Below, piece after piece: positions 1 to 8,939 of a stretch of DNA of 64,000 nt. The position numbers and the translations under genes were made by a program. Numbering within the stretch: the first letter of the stretch is position 1; each line of letters begins with the position of its first letter. Location of the stretch: assembly GCA_019358985.1 (NCBI GenBank), contig JAHHIJ010000023.1, forward strand, positions 1-64,000. The letters run 5' to 3'. The notes under the pieces are model-generated. The model saw nothing but the letters and a program-made list of their open reading frames with translations. It was not told the origin of the DNA and did no database searches. The DNA comes from Tolypothrix brevis GSE-NOS-MK-07-07A (GTDB taxonomy: Bacteria; Cyanobacteriota; Cyanobacteriia; Cyanobacteriales; Nostocaceae).

Positions 1-20
1 TCCGCCGGAACGTCTCTACT
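1..20. repeat. Partial GTAGAGACG-family palindrome at window edge
   Basis: The first 20 bases are the right half of an interspersed palindrome. Full copies elsewhere in the window have arms GTAGAGACG and CGTCTCTAC around a GC-rich centre. The left half lies outside the window. It sits immediately downstream of the small minus-strand gene at 21-284. Confidence 0.8.
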
Positions 21-284
21 TTACCAATTCAAATATGCAGATTCTGTTCCTTGCTCTCGGCGAATCTTGCTATCTTTCTCAAACCAAGCAATGACTTGCT
101 GTGTTGTTAAATCTTCAATTCTCACATCATATTCTTGGGCGATGTGCTTCAAAAGTTTGAGAGATGAAATTGTTAATCTGGTTAAAAACTTTTCTGGGGA
201 AGAAAGCAAGGAAGCGTCAACCTTGGCTGACTCTTCAAAAGTTAAGAATTGTGTTGATGGCTGCTGTTCTGGGGGTAAATTCAT
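21..284 (-). CDS. Small hypothetical protein, 87 aa
   Basis: An 87-residue soluble protein with no signal peptide or membrane segment. Residues 17-85 are mostly charged helix (for example LKLLKHIAQEYDVRIEDL, then an AWFEKDSKIRREQ stretch), which suggests a compact helical protein. I do not recognise a family. The ATG gives an open frame that closes just before the interspersed palindrome at the window edge, so the stop region abuts a repeat. Its upstream neighbour on the same strand is sufR, about 110 bases away, and the region between them is AT-rich with no clear terminator. It could be a lineage-specific cyanobacterial protein. Function unknown. Confidence 0.55.
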   Translation of the reverse strand: MNLPPEQQPSTQFLTFEESAKVDASLLSSPEKFLTRLTISSLKLLKHIAQEYDVRIEDLTTQQVIAWFEKDSKIRREQGTESAYLNW

Positions 285-393
285 AACCTGTCTAACTAAA
301 AAACGGACAATTGGTAATTTGTAATTTGTAAAACAGATTACGATGTAGCTCTTATTTGTAACTTAAACTTAATGTAAATAAAAATTTCTTAAT

Positions 394-1068
394 CTAATTC
401 AGTTTTGGATTTCGCGCTTGTACCAAATAACCACAACGGTGTTCACCGTTGATGATCCAATGAGTCCGTTCTACTGTACAATCTGGAAGAACGGACGCAA
501 ACATTTCTAATTCATGACCGCAAATGCTGGGGAAAGACTCGGCAACGTTGGAAATGGCGCAGTTATGCTCCATGAAGATGATGCGATCGCTATCAACTGA
601 TTCATTCGATTCTACCGGATGACACTCTGCCATGAAGCCTTCAGCTTTTCTTAACTCAACTAAATTTGCTACCCGTTCATATAGCGTACCTTTACCCAAC
701 CGATCGCGATATAGGAGTGCTTTACGTTCCCACTGTTTTCTTAAAATCGAGCTTACTTGGTCGCGTCCCACCGTTTCTGCTAATGTATCTAGCAGAGAAA
801 CAGCAAATTCACCATAGTTATTATCACCTCGTTGTGTGCGATCGCGTCCTTCACGACTCAAATGATAAACGTGAGAAGGACGCCCCATCCCTTCCTGCAC
901 CGACGAATATAAAATTAGCTTTTCCACCTCCAAATCTTTGAGGTGACGACGAATCGCTTGCGGGCTAATATTTAAAGTCTCGGCTAGCTCAAAAGCGGTT
1001 GCTCGTGAGTGTTTCAGGAGATGTTCTAGAATCTCTTGCTTGGTTGAGGACTGCTGGGTAGTCGCCAT
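394..1068 (-). CDS. sufR: SufR, Fe-S cluster-sensing repressor of the suf operon
   Basis: A 224-residue DNA-binding regulator that represses sufBCDS when its own Fe-S cluster is intact. The N-terminal 70 residues form a winged-helix HTH of DeoR/ArsR type (ILEHLLKHSRATAFELAETL, then QAIRRHLKDLE). The C-terminal part carries four cysteines spaced C-X12-C-X13-C-X14-C, beginning at HNCAIS. I counted this spacing in the translation and it matches the cluster-ligand pattern known for cyanobacterial SufR. The gene diverges from sufB across a 221-base gap holding two CAAC-N6-GTTG boxes, so autoregulation is likely. Length is normal for the family and no residues are missing. Confidence 0.96.
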   Translation of the reverse strand: MATTQQSSTKQEILEHLLKHSRATAFELAETLNISPQAIRRHLKDLEVEKLILYSSVQEGMGRPSHVYHLSREGRDRTQRGDNNYGEFAVSLLDTLAETVGRDQVSSILRKQWERKALLYRDRLGKGTLYERVANLVELRKAEGFMAECHPVESNESVDSDRIIFMEHNCAISNVAESFPSICGHELEMFASVLPDCTVERTHWIINGEHRCGYLVQARNPKLN

Positions 1069-1105
1069 CTTAGTCCTGAAAAATAATTAGGAAATTTAAC
1101 TTTAA

Positions 1106-1119
1106 CAACATTCTTGTTG
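1106..1119. promoter_or_regulatory. SufR operator 1 (CAAC-N6-GTTG)
   Basis: A perfect inverted repeat, CAAC, six bases, GTTG, located 37 bases upstream of the sufR start codon. It matches the SufR recognition element described for the Synechocystis sufR-sufBCDS region. Being nearer to sufR, it probably serves autoregulation. Confidence 0.88.
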
Positions 1120-1150
1120 TTAATCTAGCGTAAAATGGAGATAACTTAAA

Positions 1151-1164
1151 CAACTAACTTGTTG
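1151..1164. promoter_or_regulatory. SufR operator 2 (CAAC-N6-GTTG)
   Basis: The second perfect CAAC-N6-GTTG element, 45 bases from the first centre to centre. Its right arm overlaps the probable -35 region of the sufB promoter, so bound SufR would block RNA polymerase. Confidence 0.88.
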
Positions 1165-1189
1165 TTTTACTCTCCATCCTTATTATAAT
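1162..1189 (+). promoter_or_regulatory. Probable sufBCDS promoter
   Basis: TTGTTT at 1162-1167 and a perfect TATAAT at 1184-1189 are separated by 16 bases. The -35 hexamer lies inside SufR operator 2. The predicted leader to the sufB start is about 95 bases, with a purine-rich GAGAGAAAAGA tract just before the ATG. Confidence 0.7.
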
Positions 1190-1289
1190 CGCTTAACCAC
1201 TCTGGGTTAACGATGAAGGGAAATCGGCTCACTGCCCGTCTTCCATCCGCAAAGAGACACCGAAAACAGAACACGAGAGAAAAGAACTG

Positions 1290-2729
1290 ATGAGTGCCAC
1301 TGTTAAAACCTTAGTCAATCAGCCCTACAAGTATGGCTTTGTCACCAATATTGAGGCAGACACCATTCCCCGTGGGTTAAGCGAAGATGTTGTCCGCTTG
1401 ATCTCCAGCAAGAAGAACGAGCCAGAATTCATGCTAGAGTTTCGCCTGAGAGCCTATCGCCATTGGCTAAAAATGACCGAACCAACTTGGCATAGTGTGA
1501 AGTATCCGCCAATTAATTATCAGGATATCATCTATTATTCTGCGCCGAAACAAGCCAAGAAAAAGCTTAACAGCTTGGATGAACTAGATCCTACCCTCTT
1601 GGAAACCTTTGAGAAGTTAGGCATTCCCCTATCAGAACAAAAGCGCTTAGGAAACGTTGCCGTCGATGCAATTTTTGATAGCGTTTCTGTTGCCACTACA
1701 TTTAAAGAAAAGTTGCTCAAAGACGGTGTTATCTTCTGCTCAATTTCCGAAGCATTGCAAGAATATCCCGAACTAATACAAAAGTACTTAGGTAGCGTTG
1801 TTCCCATCGCAGACAATTACTTTGCCGCACTGAATGCTGCGGTATTTAGCGATGGTTCATTTGTCTATATTCCTAAAGGCGTAAAATGCCCGATGGAGTT
1901 GTCTACCTATTTCCGAATAAACAGCGGCGATACCGGACAATTTGAGCGTACGCTGATTGTTGCGGAAGAAGGCAGCTATGTTTCCTACTTGGAAGGCTGT
2001 ACTGCGCCCATGTATGATAGTAACCAACTACACGCGGCTGTGGTGGAACTTGTTGCTCTTGACAACGCCGAAATTAAATACTCCACCGTCCAGAATTGGT
2101 ACGCCGGCGATGAAAAAGGCAAAGGCGGTATTTACAACTTTGTCACCAAACGCGGTTTATGTCAGGGTGTAAATTCCAAGATTTCCTGGACGCAGGTAGA
2201 AACCGGTTCTGCCATTACTTGGAAGTATCCTAGCTGCGTGTTGGTGGGTGATAATTCTGTGGGTGAATTTTACTCGGTAGCGCTGACAAATCATATGCAG
2301 CAAGCTGACACGGGAAGCAAGATGATTCACGTTGGTAAAAACACTCGCAGCACGATTATCTCTAAGGGAATTTCTGCTGGTAACTCTAGTAACAGCTATC
2401 GCGGTTTGGTGAAGATAAATCCGAAGGCAGAAGGAGCTAGAAATTATTCGCAGTGCGACTCGATGCTAATTGGGGATAATGCTCACGCAAATACTTTCCC
2501 ATATATTCAGGTGCAAAATAAGGCAGCGAAGGTGGAGCATGAAGCTTCTACTTCTAAGATTGGGGAAGACCAATTATTTTACTTTGCACAGCGCGGCATT
2601 TCTAGTGAAGACGCGGTTTCGATGATGATTAGTGGCTTCTGTAAGGATGTGTTTAATCAGTTGCCGATGGAATTTGCGGTGGAAGCTGATAAGCTGTTGA
2701 GTCTGAAGTTGGAAGGTAGTGTTGGGTAA
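1290..2729 (+). CDS. sufB: Fe-S cluster assembly scaffold protein SufB
   Basis: A 479-residue SufB, the scaffold of the SufBCD complex on which Fe-S clusters are assembled in the cytoplasm from SufS-derived sulfur. The sequence is full length for the cyanobacterial family. Conserved signatures include [19 protein letters not shown] in the beta-helix entry and the C-terminal [20 protein letters not shown] followed by GFCKDVF. It is the first gene of sufBCDS, preceded by the SufR-controlled promoter and a purine-rich ribosome site. A 106-base gap to the sufC ATG contains two interspersed repeats, which is longer than in a tight operon, but the genes remain co-directional. I see no frameshift or missing segment. 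Confidence 0.97.
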   Translation: MSATVKTLVNQPYKYGFVTNIEADTIPRGLSEDVVRLISSKKNEPEFMLEFRLRAYRHWLKMTEPTWHSVKYPPINYQDIIYYSAPKQAKKKLNSLDELDPTLLETFEKLGIPLSEQKRLGNVAVDAIFDSVSVATTFKEKLLKDGVIFCSISEALQEYPELIQKYLGSVVPIADNYFAALNAAVFSDGSFVYIPKGVKCPMELSTYFRINSGDTGQFERTLIVAEEGSYVSYLEGCTAPMYDSNQLHAAVVELVALDNAEIKYSTVQNWYAGDEKGKGGIYNFVTKRGLCQGVNSKISWTQVETGSAITWKYPSCVLVGDNSVGEFYSVALTNHMQQADTGSKMIHVGKNTRSTIISKGISAGNSSNSYRGLVKINPKAEGARNYSQCDSMLIGDNAHANTFPYIQVQNKAAKVEHEASTSKIGEDQLFYFAQRGISSEDAVSMMISGFCKDVFNQLPMEFAVEADKLLSLKLEGSVG

Positions 2730-2739
2730 GAAACAAACC

Positions 2740-2778
2740 GCAGATGAACGCGGATAAATATCAAAGTTTATCTGTGGT
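2740..2778. repeat. CGCAGATGAACGCGGATAA-type interspersed repeat
   Basis: A hairpin-forming copy of a repeat that recurs at about 4982-5032, 18720-18764 and 49200-49247. Here the arms are ACCGCAGAT/GATAAA and TTTATCTGTGGT. It fills the sufB-sufC spacer. Confidence 0.75.
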
Positions 2779-2784
2779 TTGAAT

Positions 2785-2826
2785 AACGAACCGCCAAGGT
2801 GCCAAGAGCGCCAAGTTAGAGAAGAG
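2785..2826 (+). repeat. ACGAACCGCCAAG-type repeat in the sufC leader
   Basis: The sequence runs ACGAACCGCCAAG, then GCCAAGAGCGCCAAG and a purine-rich tail. The same unit occurs in frame inside sufD (4242-4309) and inside the glutaredoxin-like gene (55756-55797). Here its purine tail lies immediately before the sufC ATG and probably supplies the ribosome binding site. Confidence 0.8.
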
Positions 2827-2835
2827 AGAGAGAAG

Positions 2836-3618
2836 ATGATTATTGAAAATAGTGAAGTTGTGCTGTCAGTAAGAGATTTGACGGCTAATGTTAATGGTAC
2901 GCCGATTCTCAAGGGTGTGAATATTGAGGTAAAATCGGGGGAAGTTCATGCGATTATGGGACCGAATGGTTCTGGTAAAAGTACTTTTTCTAAGGTTTTG
3001 GCTGGACATCCAGCTTATGAGGTGACTGGTGGTGAGGTAATTTTCCAGGGACAAAATCTGCTGGAAATGGAACCGGAGGAACGCGCAAGAAGTGGTGTAT
3101 TTTTGGCGTTTCAGTATCCGTTGGAAATCCCCGGTGTGAGTAATTTGGATTTCTTGCGGGTAGCTTATAATTCTCGCCGGAAAGCCCAGGGTTTAGAAGA
3201 AATTGATACGTTTGATTTTGATGATTTGATTGAAGAAAAGTTGGATGTTGTGAAGATGAATCCGGCTTTTCTGAATCGAAGTCTGAATGAGGGTTTCTCT
3301 GGTGGTGAGAAGAAGCGGAATGAAATTCTGCAAATGGCACTGTTAGAACCAAAGTTGGCGATTTTGGATGAGACAGATTCTGGTTTGGATATTGATGCGC
3401 TAAAGATTGTCGCGAATGGAGTAAACCAGCTGGCAAATCCGGAAAATGCGACGATTATGATTACTCACTATCAGCGGTTACTTAATTATATTGTGCCAGA
3501 TTACGTGCATGTGATGGCTCAAGGGCAGATTCTCATGTGTGGTGGTAAGGATTTGGCGCTGGAGTTGGAAGCTCGCGGTTATGACTGGATTTTGGAAGGA
3601 ACTGAGGTAGGTGTGTAA
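2836..3618 (+). CDS. sufC: Fe-S cluster assembly ATPase SufC
   Basis: A 260-residue ABC-type ATPase that drives conformational change of the SufBCD scaffold. It has Walker [11 protein letters not shown]-loop FQYPLEIPG, the signature [14 protein letters not shown] and Walker [13 protein letters not shown], all in order. A longer frame opens at 2779, but the extra 19 residues ([12 protein letters not shown]...) are a translated interspersed repeat and are absent from normal SufC, which begins near [16 protein letters not shown] therefore place the start at ATG 2836, preceded by a GAGAAGAGAGAGAGAAG purine tract. Its stop overlaps the sufD start by one base (TAATG), implying translational coupling. 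Confidence 0.96.
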   Translation: MIIENSEVVLSVRDLTANVNGTPILKGVNIEVKSGEVHAIMGPNGSGKSTFSKVLAGHPAYEVTGGEVIFQGQNLLEMEPEERARSGVFLAFQYPLEIPGVSNLDFLRVAYNSRRKAQGLEEIDTFDFDDLIEEKLDVVKMNPAFLNRSLNEGFSGGEKKRNEILQMALLEPKLAILDETDSGLDIDALKIVANGVNQLANPENATIMITHYQRLLNYIVPDYVHVMAQGQILMCGGKDLALELEARGYDWILEGTEVGV

Positions 3619-4976
3619 TGTCCATTGAAGTTTCTCCAAGTCTGATTTCTAACACTTTGGTGGATAAAGATGCTTATCTGAGTGGGTTGTTAGATAGGGT
3701 AATGGCAGCAAAATCAGAAGGTTGGTTGCAAGATGTGCGGGAGAATGCTGCTGATTGGGTGCGTCAATTAAGACTTCCTACTACCCGCGATGAAGAATGG
3801 CGTTTTGCTGATTTGTCGTCTTTGCGTGAGGTGCAATTTAATCATAATGTAGAGACGTTTTTACCAAATATTACGCCTTTTGTTTTACCAGAAACGAATA
3901 ATAACTCTTTGGTTTTTGTGAATGGTGTTTATGCACCTGAGTTATCAGCTATTTCTGGTTTACCTGATGGGGTGGTGGTTAGCAATTTGGCTAATTTACC
4001 TGGGGGTTATGATGCGCGGGTGCGGCAATATTTGGCACAAGCATCAGGGAATAGCGAGGTGTTTACGGCTCTGAATACTGCTGGAATGACTGATGCGGCT
4101 GTGGTGTGGGTAGGGAAGAATGTGGTGGTGGAAACACCGATTTCTTTGGTGTTTTTTGCTGTGGGTGAGGGGAGGATGTCTTTACCGCGTTGTCTGGTGG
4201 TGGCTGAATGTGGTTCCCAGGTAACTTTGGTGGAAGAGTATACGAACCGCCAACGCGAAGCGTCTCGAAGAGAAGGCGCCAAGGAAGCCAAGGAAGAGGG
4301 GGAGAGGGTTTATTTTAATAATGCGGTAACGGAGGTTTGGGTTGAGGAGAATGCTCAGGTTAGTCATACTCGGGTTGAGTGTGATGGTGCTGAGGCTTTT
4401 CACGTTGGGAAGACTGCGGTGATGCAAGCTCGTTGTAGTCGATATAGTTGTAATGCGGTAAGTTTGGGTGCAAAGTTTTCGCGTCACAATTTAGAGATTT
4501 TCCAAACTGGTGAGCAAACGGAAACTACTTTAAATGGGTTGACGATGATTAAGGAGAAGCAACTGGCTGATACTCACAGTGCGATCGCTCTCAATCATCC
4601 CCACAGTGTTAGTCGGCAATTGCATAAGTGTATTGTAGGCGATCGCGCTCACGCTGTATTCAATGGCAAAGTTTTTGTCCCGAAACTTGCACAGTTAACT
4701 GATGCCACGCAATTAAATCGCAATCTGCTACTATCATCTAAAGCCAGAGTTGATACTAAACCACAGCTGGAAATTACGGCAGATAATGTTAAATGCGCTC
4801 ACGGTGCGACTGTTAGTCAGTTGGAAGATGATGAAATATTTTATCTGCAAAGCCGGGGTATTAATGCTAATGATGCTCGCAACTTATTAATTAACGCTTT
4901 CGCGGCTGAAATTATCAACCAAATACCAATTCCTTCTTTGCGCGAAACTCTCACGCAAACCGTCAGGAAATTTTAA
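3618..4976 (+). CDS. sufD: Fe-S cluster assembly protein SufD, with a repeat-encoded insertion
   Basis: A 452-residue SufD, the scaffold partner of SufB. Family hallmarks are LRLPTTRDEEWRFADLSSL near residue 50 and the C-terminal KCAHGATVSQLEDDEIFYLQ followed by SRGINANDARNLL. Around residues 209-231 it carries a very charged stretch (YTNRQREASRREGAK, then EAKEEGER) encoded by an ACGAACCGCCAA...GCCAAGGAAG repeat unit in frame. This stretch sits between two ordinary beta-strand segments (VTLVEEY and VYFNNAVTEVW), so it looks like a surface loop enlarged by insertion. Apart from this, the protein is complete and the operon overlap with sufC is intact, so the gene is probably functional. Confidence 0.96.
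   Translation: MSIEVSPSLISNTLVDKDAYLSGLLDRVMAAKSEGWLQDVRENAADWVRQLRLPTTRDEEWRFADLSSLREVQFNHNVETFLPNITPFVLPETNNNSLVFVNGVYAPELSAISGLPDGVVVSNLANLPGGYDARVRQYLAQASGNSEVFTALNTAGMTDAAVVWVGKNVVVETPISLVFFAVGEGRMSLPRCLVVAECGSQVTLVEEYTNRQREASRREGAKEAKEEGERVYFNNAVTEVWVEENAQVSHTRVECDGAEAFHVGKTAVMQARCSRYSCNAVSLGAKFSRHNLEIFQTGEQTETTLNGLTMIKEKQLADTHSAIALNHPHSVSRQLHKCIVGDRAHAVFNGKVFVPKLAQLTDATQLNRNLLLSSKARVDTKPQLEITADNVKCAHGATVSQLEDDEIFYLQSRGINANDARNLLINAFAAEIINQIPIPSLRETLTQTVRKF
4242..4309 (+). repeat. In-frame repeat insertion inside sufD
   Basis: The unit begins ACGAACCGCCAACGCGAAG and ends with GCCAAGGAAGCCAAGGAAG plus a purine tail. It matches the non-coding copy before sufC and the coding copy at 55756-55797. 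Its frame stays open and adds about 20 Arg/Lys/Glu/Ala-rich residues to SufD. Confidence 0.85.
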
Positions 4977-4981
4977 ATTAA

Positions 4982-5032
4982 GCGCAGATGCAACAAAAAA
5001 ATATCCGCGTTCATCTGCGTACATCTGCGGTT
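4982..5032. repeat. CGCAGATG-type repeat between sufD and sufS
   Basis: The segments GCGCAGATG and ATATCCGCGTTCATCTGCG form an imperfect inverted repeat related to the copies at 2740, 18720 and 49200. It occupies most of the 78-base sufD-sufS spacer. Confidence 0.7.
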
Positions 5033-5054
5033 AAAATCATAAATCCAAAATAGT

Positions 5055-6317
5055 ATGACTTTCACCAAAACAAAAACCCTAGCTGATAAAGTTCGCGCTG
5101 ACTTCCCAATATTAAATCAAGAAGTCAACGGCAAACCTTTAATTTACCTCGATAATGCTGCTACCTCGCAAAAACCTTTGCAGGTAATTAATAAGCTGCG
5201 AGATTACTACGAGCAGTATAACGCTAACGTCCATCGTGGAGCGCATACCCTCAGCGCGAAAGCTACTGATGCTTATGAAGGAACGCGAGATAAAGTTACT
5301 AAATTTATCAATGCTGCATCTCGTCAGGAAATTATCTACACCCGCAACGCTTCTGAGGCGATTAATCTGGTAGCCTACAGTTGGGGAATGAGCAATTTGC
5401 AACCGGGAGATGAAATTATTCTGTCGGTGATGGAACACCACAGTAATATTGTACCCTGGCAATTGGTGGCGCAAAAGACTGGTGCGGTGCTGAAGTTTGT
5501 CGAATTGACATCTGAAGAAACTTTTGATTTAGAACAGTTCAAAACTCTGCTTTCTGAAAAAACTAAATTGGTGTCAATAGTACACGTTTCTAACACCTTG
5601 GGTTGCATTAATCCGGTGCAAGAAATTTGTGCTTTAGCCCATGAATATGGTGCAAAAGTATTAATTGATGCTTGCCAAAGTGTCCCTCATATGCCTGTTG
5701 ACGTGCAGCAAATTGACTGTGATTGGTTAGTTGCTTCTGGTCACAAAATGTGCGCTCCAACTGGGATAGGCTTTTTGTATGGCAAGTTGAATGTGTTGGA
5801 ATCGATGCCACCGTTTTTTGGTGGTGGTGAGATGATTGCTGAGGTGTTTTTAGACCATTCGACCTACGCAGAATTACCGCATAAATTTGAAGCTGGTACA
5901 CCGGCAATTGGGGAAGCGATCGCACTTGGTGCTGCGATCGATTATCTTAGTAGTATTGGCATGGATAAAATCCACGCTTATGAAGCTGAGTTAACTGCTT
6001 ATTTGTTTGAGCAATTGCAGCAAATTCCCGAAATCAGAATTTATGGTCCCAAACCCGATGCTAAAGGAGAAGGTAGAGCTGCTTTGGCTACATTCATAGT
6101 TGGAGAAGTTCACGCTAACGACTTATCTACATTATTAGATCAAGAAGGCGTAGCTATCCGTTCTGGACATCATTGTACTCAACCATTACACCGTTATTTG
6201 GGTCTTCCCGCAACCGCAAGAGCAAGTTTATCTTTTTACAATACCCGCGAGGAAATTGATGTTTTTATCAAAGCGTTGAAAGATACCCTGGAGTTTTTCG
6301 GTGGTTTGTTTAGTTAA
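5055..6317 (+). CDS. sufS: Cysteine desulfurase SufS
   Basis: A 420-residue PLP-dependent group II cysteine desulfurase that removes sulfur from cysteine as a persulfide for the SufBCD scaffold. The PLP-binding lysine is K231 in [10 protein letters not shown] and the catalytic cysteine is C374 in [11 protein letters not shown]. The N-terminal [11 protein letters not shown] and HRGAHTLS motifs are present. Length is normal. It is the last gene of sufBCDS, 78 bases after sufD, with a repeat in the gap. No suf accessory gene (sufE or sufU) follows in this window. Confidence 0.97.
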   Translation: MTFTKTKTLADKVRADFPILNQEVNGKPLIYLDNAATSQKPLQVINKLRDYYEQYNANVHRGAHTLSAKATDAYEGTRDKVTKFINAASRQEIIYTRNASEAINLVAYSWGMSNLQPGDEIILSVMEHHSNIVPWQLVAQKTGAVLKFVELTSEETFDLEQFKTLLSEKTKLVSIVHVSNTLGCINPVQEICALAHEYGAKVLIDACQSVPHMPVDVQQIDCDWLVASGHKMCAPTGIGFLYGKLNVLESMPPFFGGGEMIAEVFLDHSTYAELPHKFEAGTPAIGEAIALGAAIDYLSSIGMDKIHAYEAELTAYLFEQLQQIPEIRIYGPKPDAKGEGRAALATFIVGEVHANDLSTLLDQEGVAIRSGHHCTQPLHRYLGLPATARASLSFYNTREEIDVFIKALKDTLEFFGGLFS

Positions 6318-6387
6318 TAGAAAATATTTGAATACTGATTGTGTCAATTATGAGCAACGAATCATGCTTGTAATTGGCACAATTTTA

Positions 6388-6500
6388 ATATACCAGATTG
6401 CGTTGTTATTAAATACACGTAGAGACGTTCCGGTGGAACGTCTCAGAGCGGGTTTTGGGTTTTACGCATGTACCTCATTTACCTAAAATCTGGTGTATAT
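6388..6500. repeat. MITE-like element, ATAYACCAGATT family, copy 1
   Basis: A 113-base element with inverted ends ATATACCAGATT (6388-6399) and AATCTGGTGTATAT (6487-6500). It contains a GTAGAGACG-type palindrome and the segment GAGCGGGTTTTGGGTTTTA. A second copy in opposite orientation lies at 28514-28625. It has no coding capacity and sits downstream of sufS. Confidence 0.82.
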
Positions 6501-6517
6501 GGGGTAATTGAAAAATA

Positions 6518-6546
6518 ATATCCCCGACTTCTTCAAGAAGGATATG
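6518..6546. repeat. Degraded ATCCCCGACTTCTT hairpin
   Basis: The left arm ATATCCCCGACTTCTT is intact, but the right arm has lost the TCGGGG that is present in the complete copy at 18619-18651. It lies in the 293-base gap between sufS and the next gene. No gene is seen in that gap. Confidence 0.65.
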
Positions 6547-6610
6547 AACTTCCATATTTTCATAATTCATTTAGAATTGCTACATAGGTTTATCAATAGG
6601 AGCAATTAAA

Positions 6611-7210
6611 GTGTCATACAGTGACTTTACTTTAGATAGGGTAAGGAGAAGCTTTAACTTAACTATTTCCGATAAAGTTGATATATTTTCTTCTATATTA
6701 GAGTTAGAATTGCCGCCATTGCTATTAGAAATTATTCAGGAAAATATACCATTAGCTTTGGCTAGCAATACAGAAAAATCCCGTTCGGAAATGATTATTG
6801 CCCCTATTTTAATTGCAGTCAGAAAATATTTAAATTATCAAGTAAGTTTATTTTCTGGTATTGACTTTACAGTTGATCCATCGCAAGGATTGAATGGAAA
6901 TTGTGATTTTCTGATTAGCCGTTCACCAGAATTGTTAATTGTCAGTGCGCCGGTAGTAACGATTGTTGAAGCTAAAAAGGAAAACATTAATGCCGGATTA
7001 GGTCAGTGTGTCGCAGAAATGATAGCAGCTAAATTGTTTAATGAACGCGAGGGAAATAATATTCAGACAATTTATGGAACTGTCACCACTGGAACTAACT
7101 GGAAGTTTCTCAAACTTGTTGGACAAGTAGTTGAGATTGACTTAAGCGAATACTATATTAATAATATAGGTAAAATTGTGGGAATTTTATCTAGCATTCT
7201 GACTGAATGA
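6611..7210 (+). CDS. PD-(D/E)XK nuclease-like hypothetical protein
   Basis: A 199-residue soluble protein starting at a GTG with TAGGAG about 10 bases upstream. Residues 95-125 ([13 protein letters not shown], then [14 protein letters not shown]) have the D...ExK arrangement of the PD-(D/E)XK nuclease fold, followed by a helix with QCVAEMIAA. Cyanobacteria often carry such stand-alone proteins, sometimes annotated as restriction-like, with no proven activity. It is followed after 10 bases by a Uma2 gene of the same fold superfamily, and the two are probably co-transcribed. No HTH or membrane segment is seen. The fold assignment rests on motif spacing only. Confidence 0.6.
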   Translation: MSYSDFTLDRVRRSFNLTISDKVDIFSSILELELPPLLLEIIQENIPLALASNTEKSRSEMIIAPILIAVRKYLNYQVSLFSGIDFTVDPSQGLNGNCDFLISRSPELLIVSAPVVTIVEAKKENINAGLGQCVAEMIAAKLFNEREGNNIQTIYGTVTTGTNWKFLKLVGQVVEIDLSEYYINNIGKIVGILSSILTE

Positions 7211-7220
7211 GTACTTAAAA

Positions 7221-7856
7221 ATGATTACTACTTCAAGCATTGCCGAACAAAGAACAGTGTTACACAACATTAGCTGGGAAACCTTTGAAACCTTGCTAGC
7301 AGAAACAGGTGAAGATAGAGGTTCCCGATTTGCTTATGAAGATGGGACTTTAGAAATTATGACTCCACTTTTTGAACACGAAAATCCTAAAAGTAACTTT
7401 GGGAATTTTATTATTGCTCTAGCTGAAGAACTAGAAATAGAAATTAGAAGCGCTGGTTCGACAACGCTGAAGCGAAGAATCACTAAACGAGGTATAGAAC
7501 CAGATAATTGTTATTATATCCAGAATGAATTAGCTATTAGAGGTAAAGAAACTCTAGATTTAGAAATAGATCCCGCACCTGATTTAGCAATTGAAATTGA
7601 TATAACTAGCAGTTCAGTTAACAAATTAGGGATTTATTCCGCACTTGGTATTGCTGAACTGTGGAGATATAACGGACGAGATTTGAAATTTTATCAGTTA
7701 AGAGAAGGGCAATATATTGAGTGTGAATTTAGTATTGCTTTTCCTATAATATCGGTCAGTGATATAAGCGGATTTATTCAGCGAAGTAAAACTATGGGGG
7801 AAATCGCTTTGCTGAAATCATTTCGCGCTTGTGTGAAACTCAAAAAACTAGCGTAG
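7221..7856 (+). CDS. Uma2 family (DUF820) endonuclease-like protein
   Basis: A 211-residue Uma2/DUF820 protein, a family greatly expanded in cyanobacteria and assigned to the PD-(D/E)XK nuclease fold, with unclear physiological role. Visible hallmarks are the N-terminal ISWETFETLL, YEDGTLEIMTPLFEHE and the core PDLAIEIDITSSS. The last has D in place of the more usual K/S around ExK, so catalysis is uncertain. The start is ATG, 10 bases after the preceding PD-(D/E)XK-like gene. Its 3' end overlaps the convergent ParA-like gene by nine bases. The final 15 residues are basic and may be a variable tail. Confidence 0.82.
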   Translation: MITTSSIAEQRTVLHNISWETFETLLAETGEDRGSRFAYEDGTLEIMTPLFEHENPKSNFGNFIIALAEELEIEIRSAGSTTLKRRITKRGIEPDNCYYIQNELAIRGKETLDLEIDPAPDLAIEIDITSSSVNKLGIYSALGIAELWRYNGRDLKFYQLREGQYIECEFSIAFPIISVSDISGFIQRSKTMGEIALLKSFRACVKLKKLA

Positions 7857-8924
7857 CTTGTTAACAAATGATTCTATATTTTCCAAAGCTTCCGAATAGT
7901 TACTACTAGGGAGTTTCACATCACTTCCATCTGGCATTGTATATTTAGACTGATTGGGAAGCAGAAACATAGGTATTCCAAGAGATGATGAGACTTTACC
8001 TGATGTGTGAAAATCTTTTATACCTGAAACATAATAATTTTCCCATTCCTCTTTAGAAGTAGGTGTGTTTTCACAAAGTGCAAATAATGAAGGAAATTTT
8101 TTAAATTGATCATAGCAAAAAGTAATTAGTTCTGTTCTTATAGAATCAAATGCTGCTGCAACTCCATCATTAATCGTATAGTTATTAAACACAAATTCAT
8201 AAATTGTTGGTAATTGAAGTTGAAAGTGGGTTACTTGCTTATTAAAAGTAATTATGTCATCAGCATACTGCTTTAAGGCAGCAGAAGGGTACTCACCATA
8301 AAGTAGCATAAAAAGACTTTTTATTCCTTCAAGTGAGCTATAATCTGCCATCATTGGAATCACGATTTTATTGGAAGAAACTAGAGCCATTTGTGTATAT
8401 ATAGAAAAACTAGGGTTACAATCTATAAAAACAACCATATTTTGATAAGTTTTACTATCAAATTCATATTTACATAACCTTTTTATTGCTGTCATATATT
8501 CTGCCCATGCTTTTGTATTTGCTGGATTAATTACAGCATAGTTTAAGGCTAGTGAAAGAGACTCTAAAAATGAATCACCAGCTATTAAATGTAAATTAGA
8601 TGAAATATTTTTGTTGTGACGAGCAACTATAACTTTGTATGAAGTATTAAGCCTTCCGAAATTAGAGTTTCCTTTTAAAAGCCAATCTATAAAACCAACT
8701 ATATTTTTTCTACTAGATGAAGATTGAAGCCTCTGATTAATTAGATACCCATTTTTTCCTCCTCCCAACAAAAACTGAGATATATTTGCTTGAGGACACA
8801 TATCAATAACTAGTACTTGGGTATTTGGATTGTTTTTGGCATAAAGTGTCGCAGCATTAGAACAAAGTGTAGTTTTCCCTACACCACCTTTGTTATTGTA
8901 AAATGCATAAATATCTATGGTCAT
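7848..8924 (-). CDS. Orphan ParA/MinD-like P-loop ATPase
   Basis: A 358-residue ATPase with a deviant Walker A, NNKGGVGKTTLCSNAA, near the N-terminus, VLVIDMCPQANISQFLLGG (switch I type) and VFIDCNPSFSIYTQMAL (Walker B). The C-terminal half is longer than in typical ParA and not recognisable to me. I chose ATG 8924 over the upstream TTG at 8939, because AGGAAG lies six bases before it. No ParB gene or parS-like array is visible, and the gene converges on a Uma2 gene, so plasmid partition is not supported. ParA-like proteins outside par loci can position other cargo or act in accessory islands. Confidence 0.8.
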   Translation of the reverse strand: MTIDIYAFYNNKGGVGKTTLCSNAATLYAKNNPNTQVLVIDMCPQANISQFLLGGGKNGYLINQRLQSSSSRKNIVGFIDWLLKGNSNFGRLNTSYKVIVARHNKNISSNLHLIAGDSFLESLSLALNYAVINPANTKAWAEYMTAIKRLCKYEFDSKTYQNMVVFIDCNPSFSIYTQMALVSSNKIVIPMMADYSSLEGIKSLFMLLYGEYPSAALKQYADDIITFNKQVTHFQLQLPTIYEFVFNNYTINDGVAAAFDSIRTELITFCYDQFKKFPSLFALCENTPTSKEEWENYYVSGIKDFHTSGKVSSSLGIPMFLLPNQSKYTMPDGSDVKLPSSNYSEALENIESFVNKLR

Positions 8925-8939
8925 GAGTAACTTCCTCAA

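Noticed and set aside
7848-8939. Plasmid partition locus
   Set aside because: Only a ParA-like gene is present. No ParB, no parS-like repeat array and no replication gene are seen.
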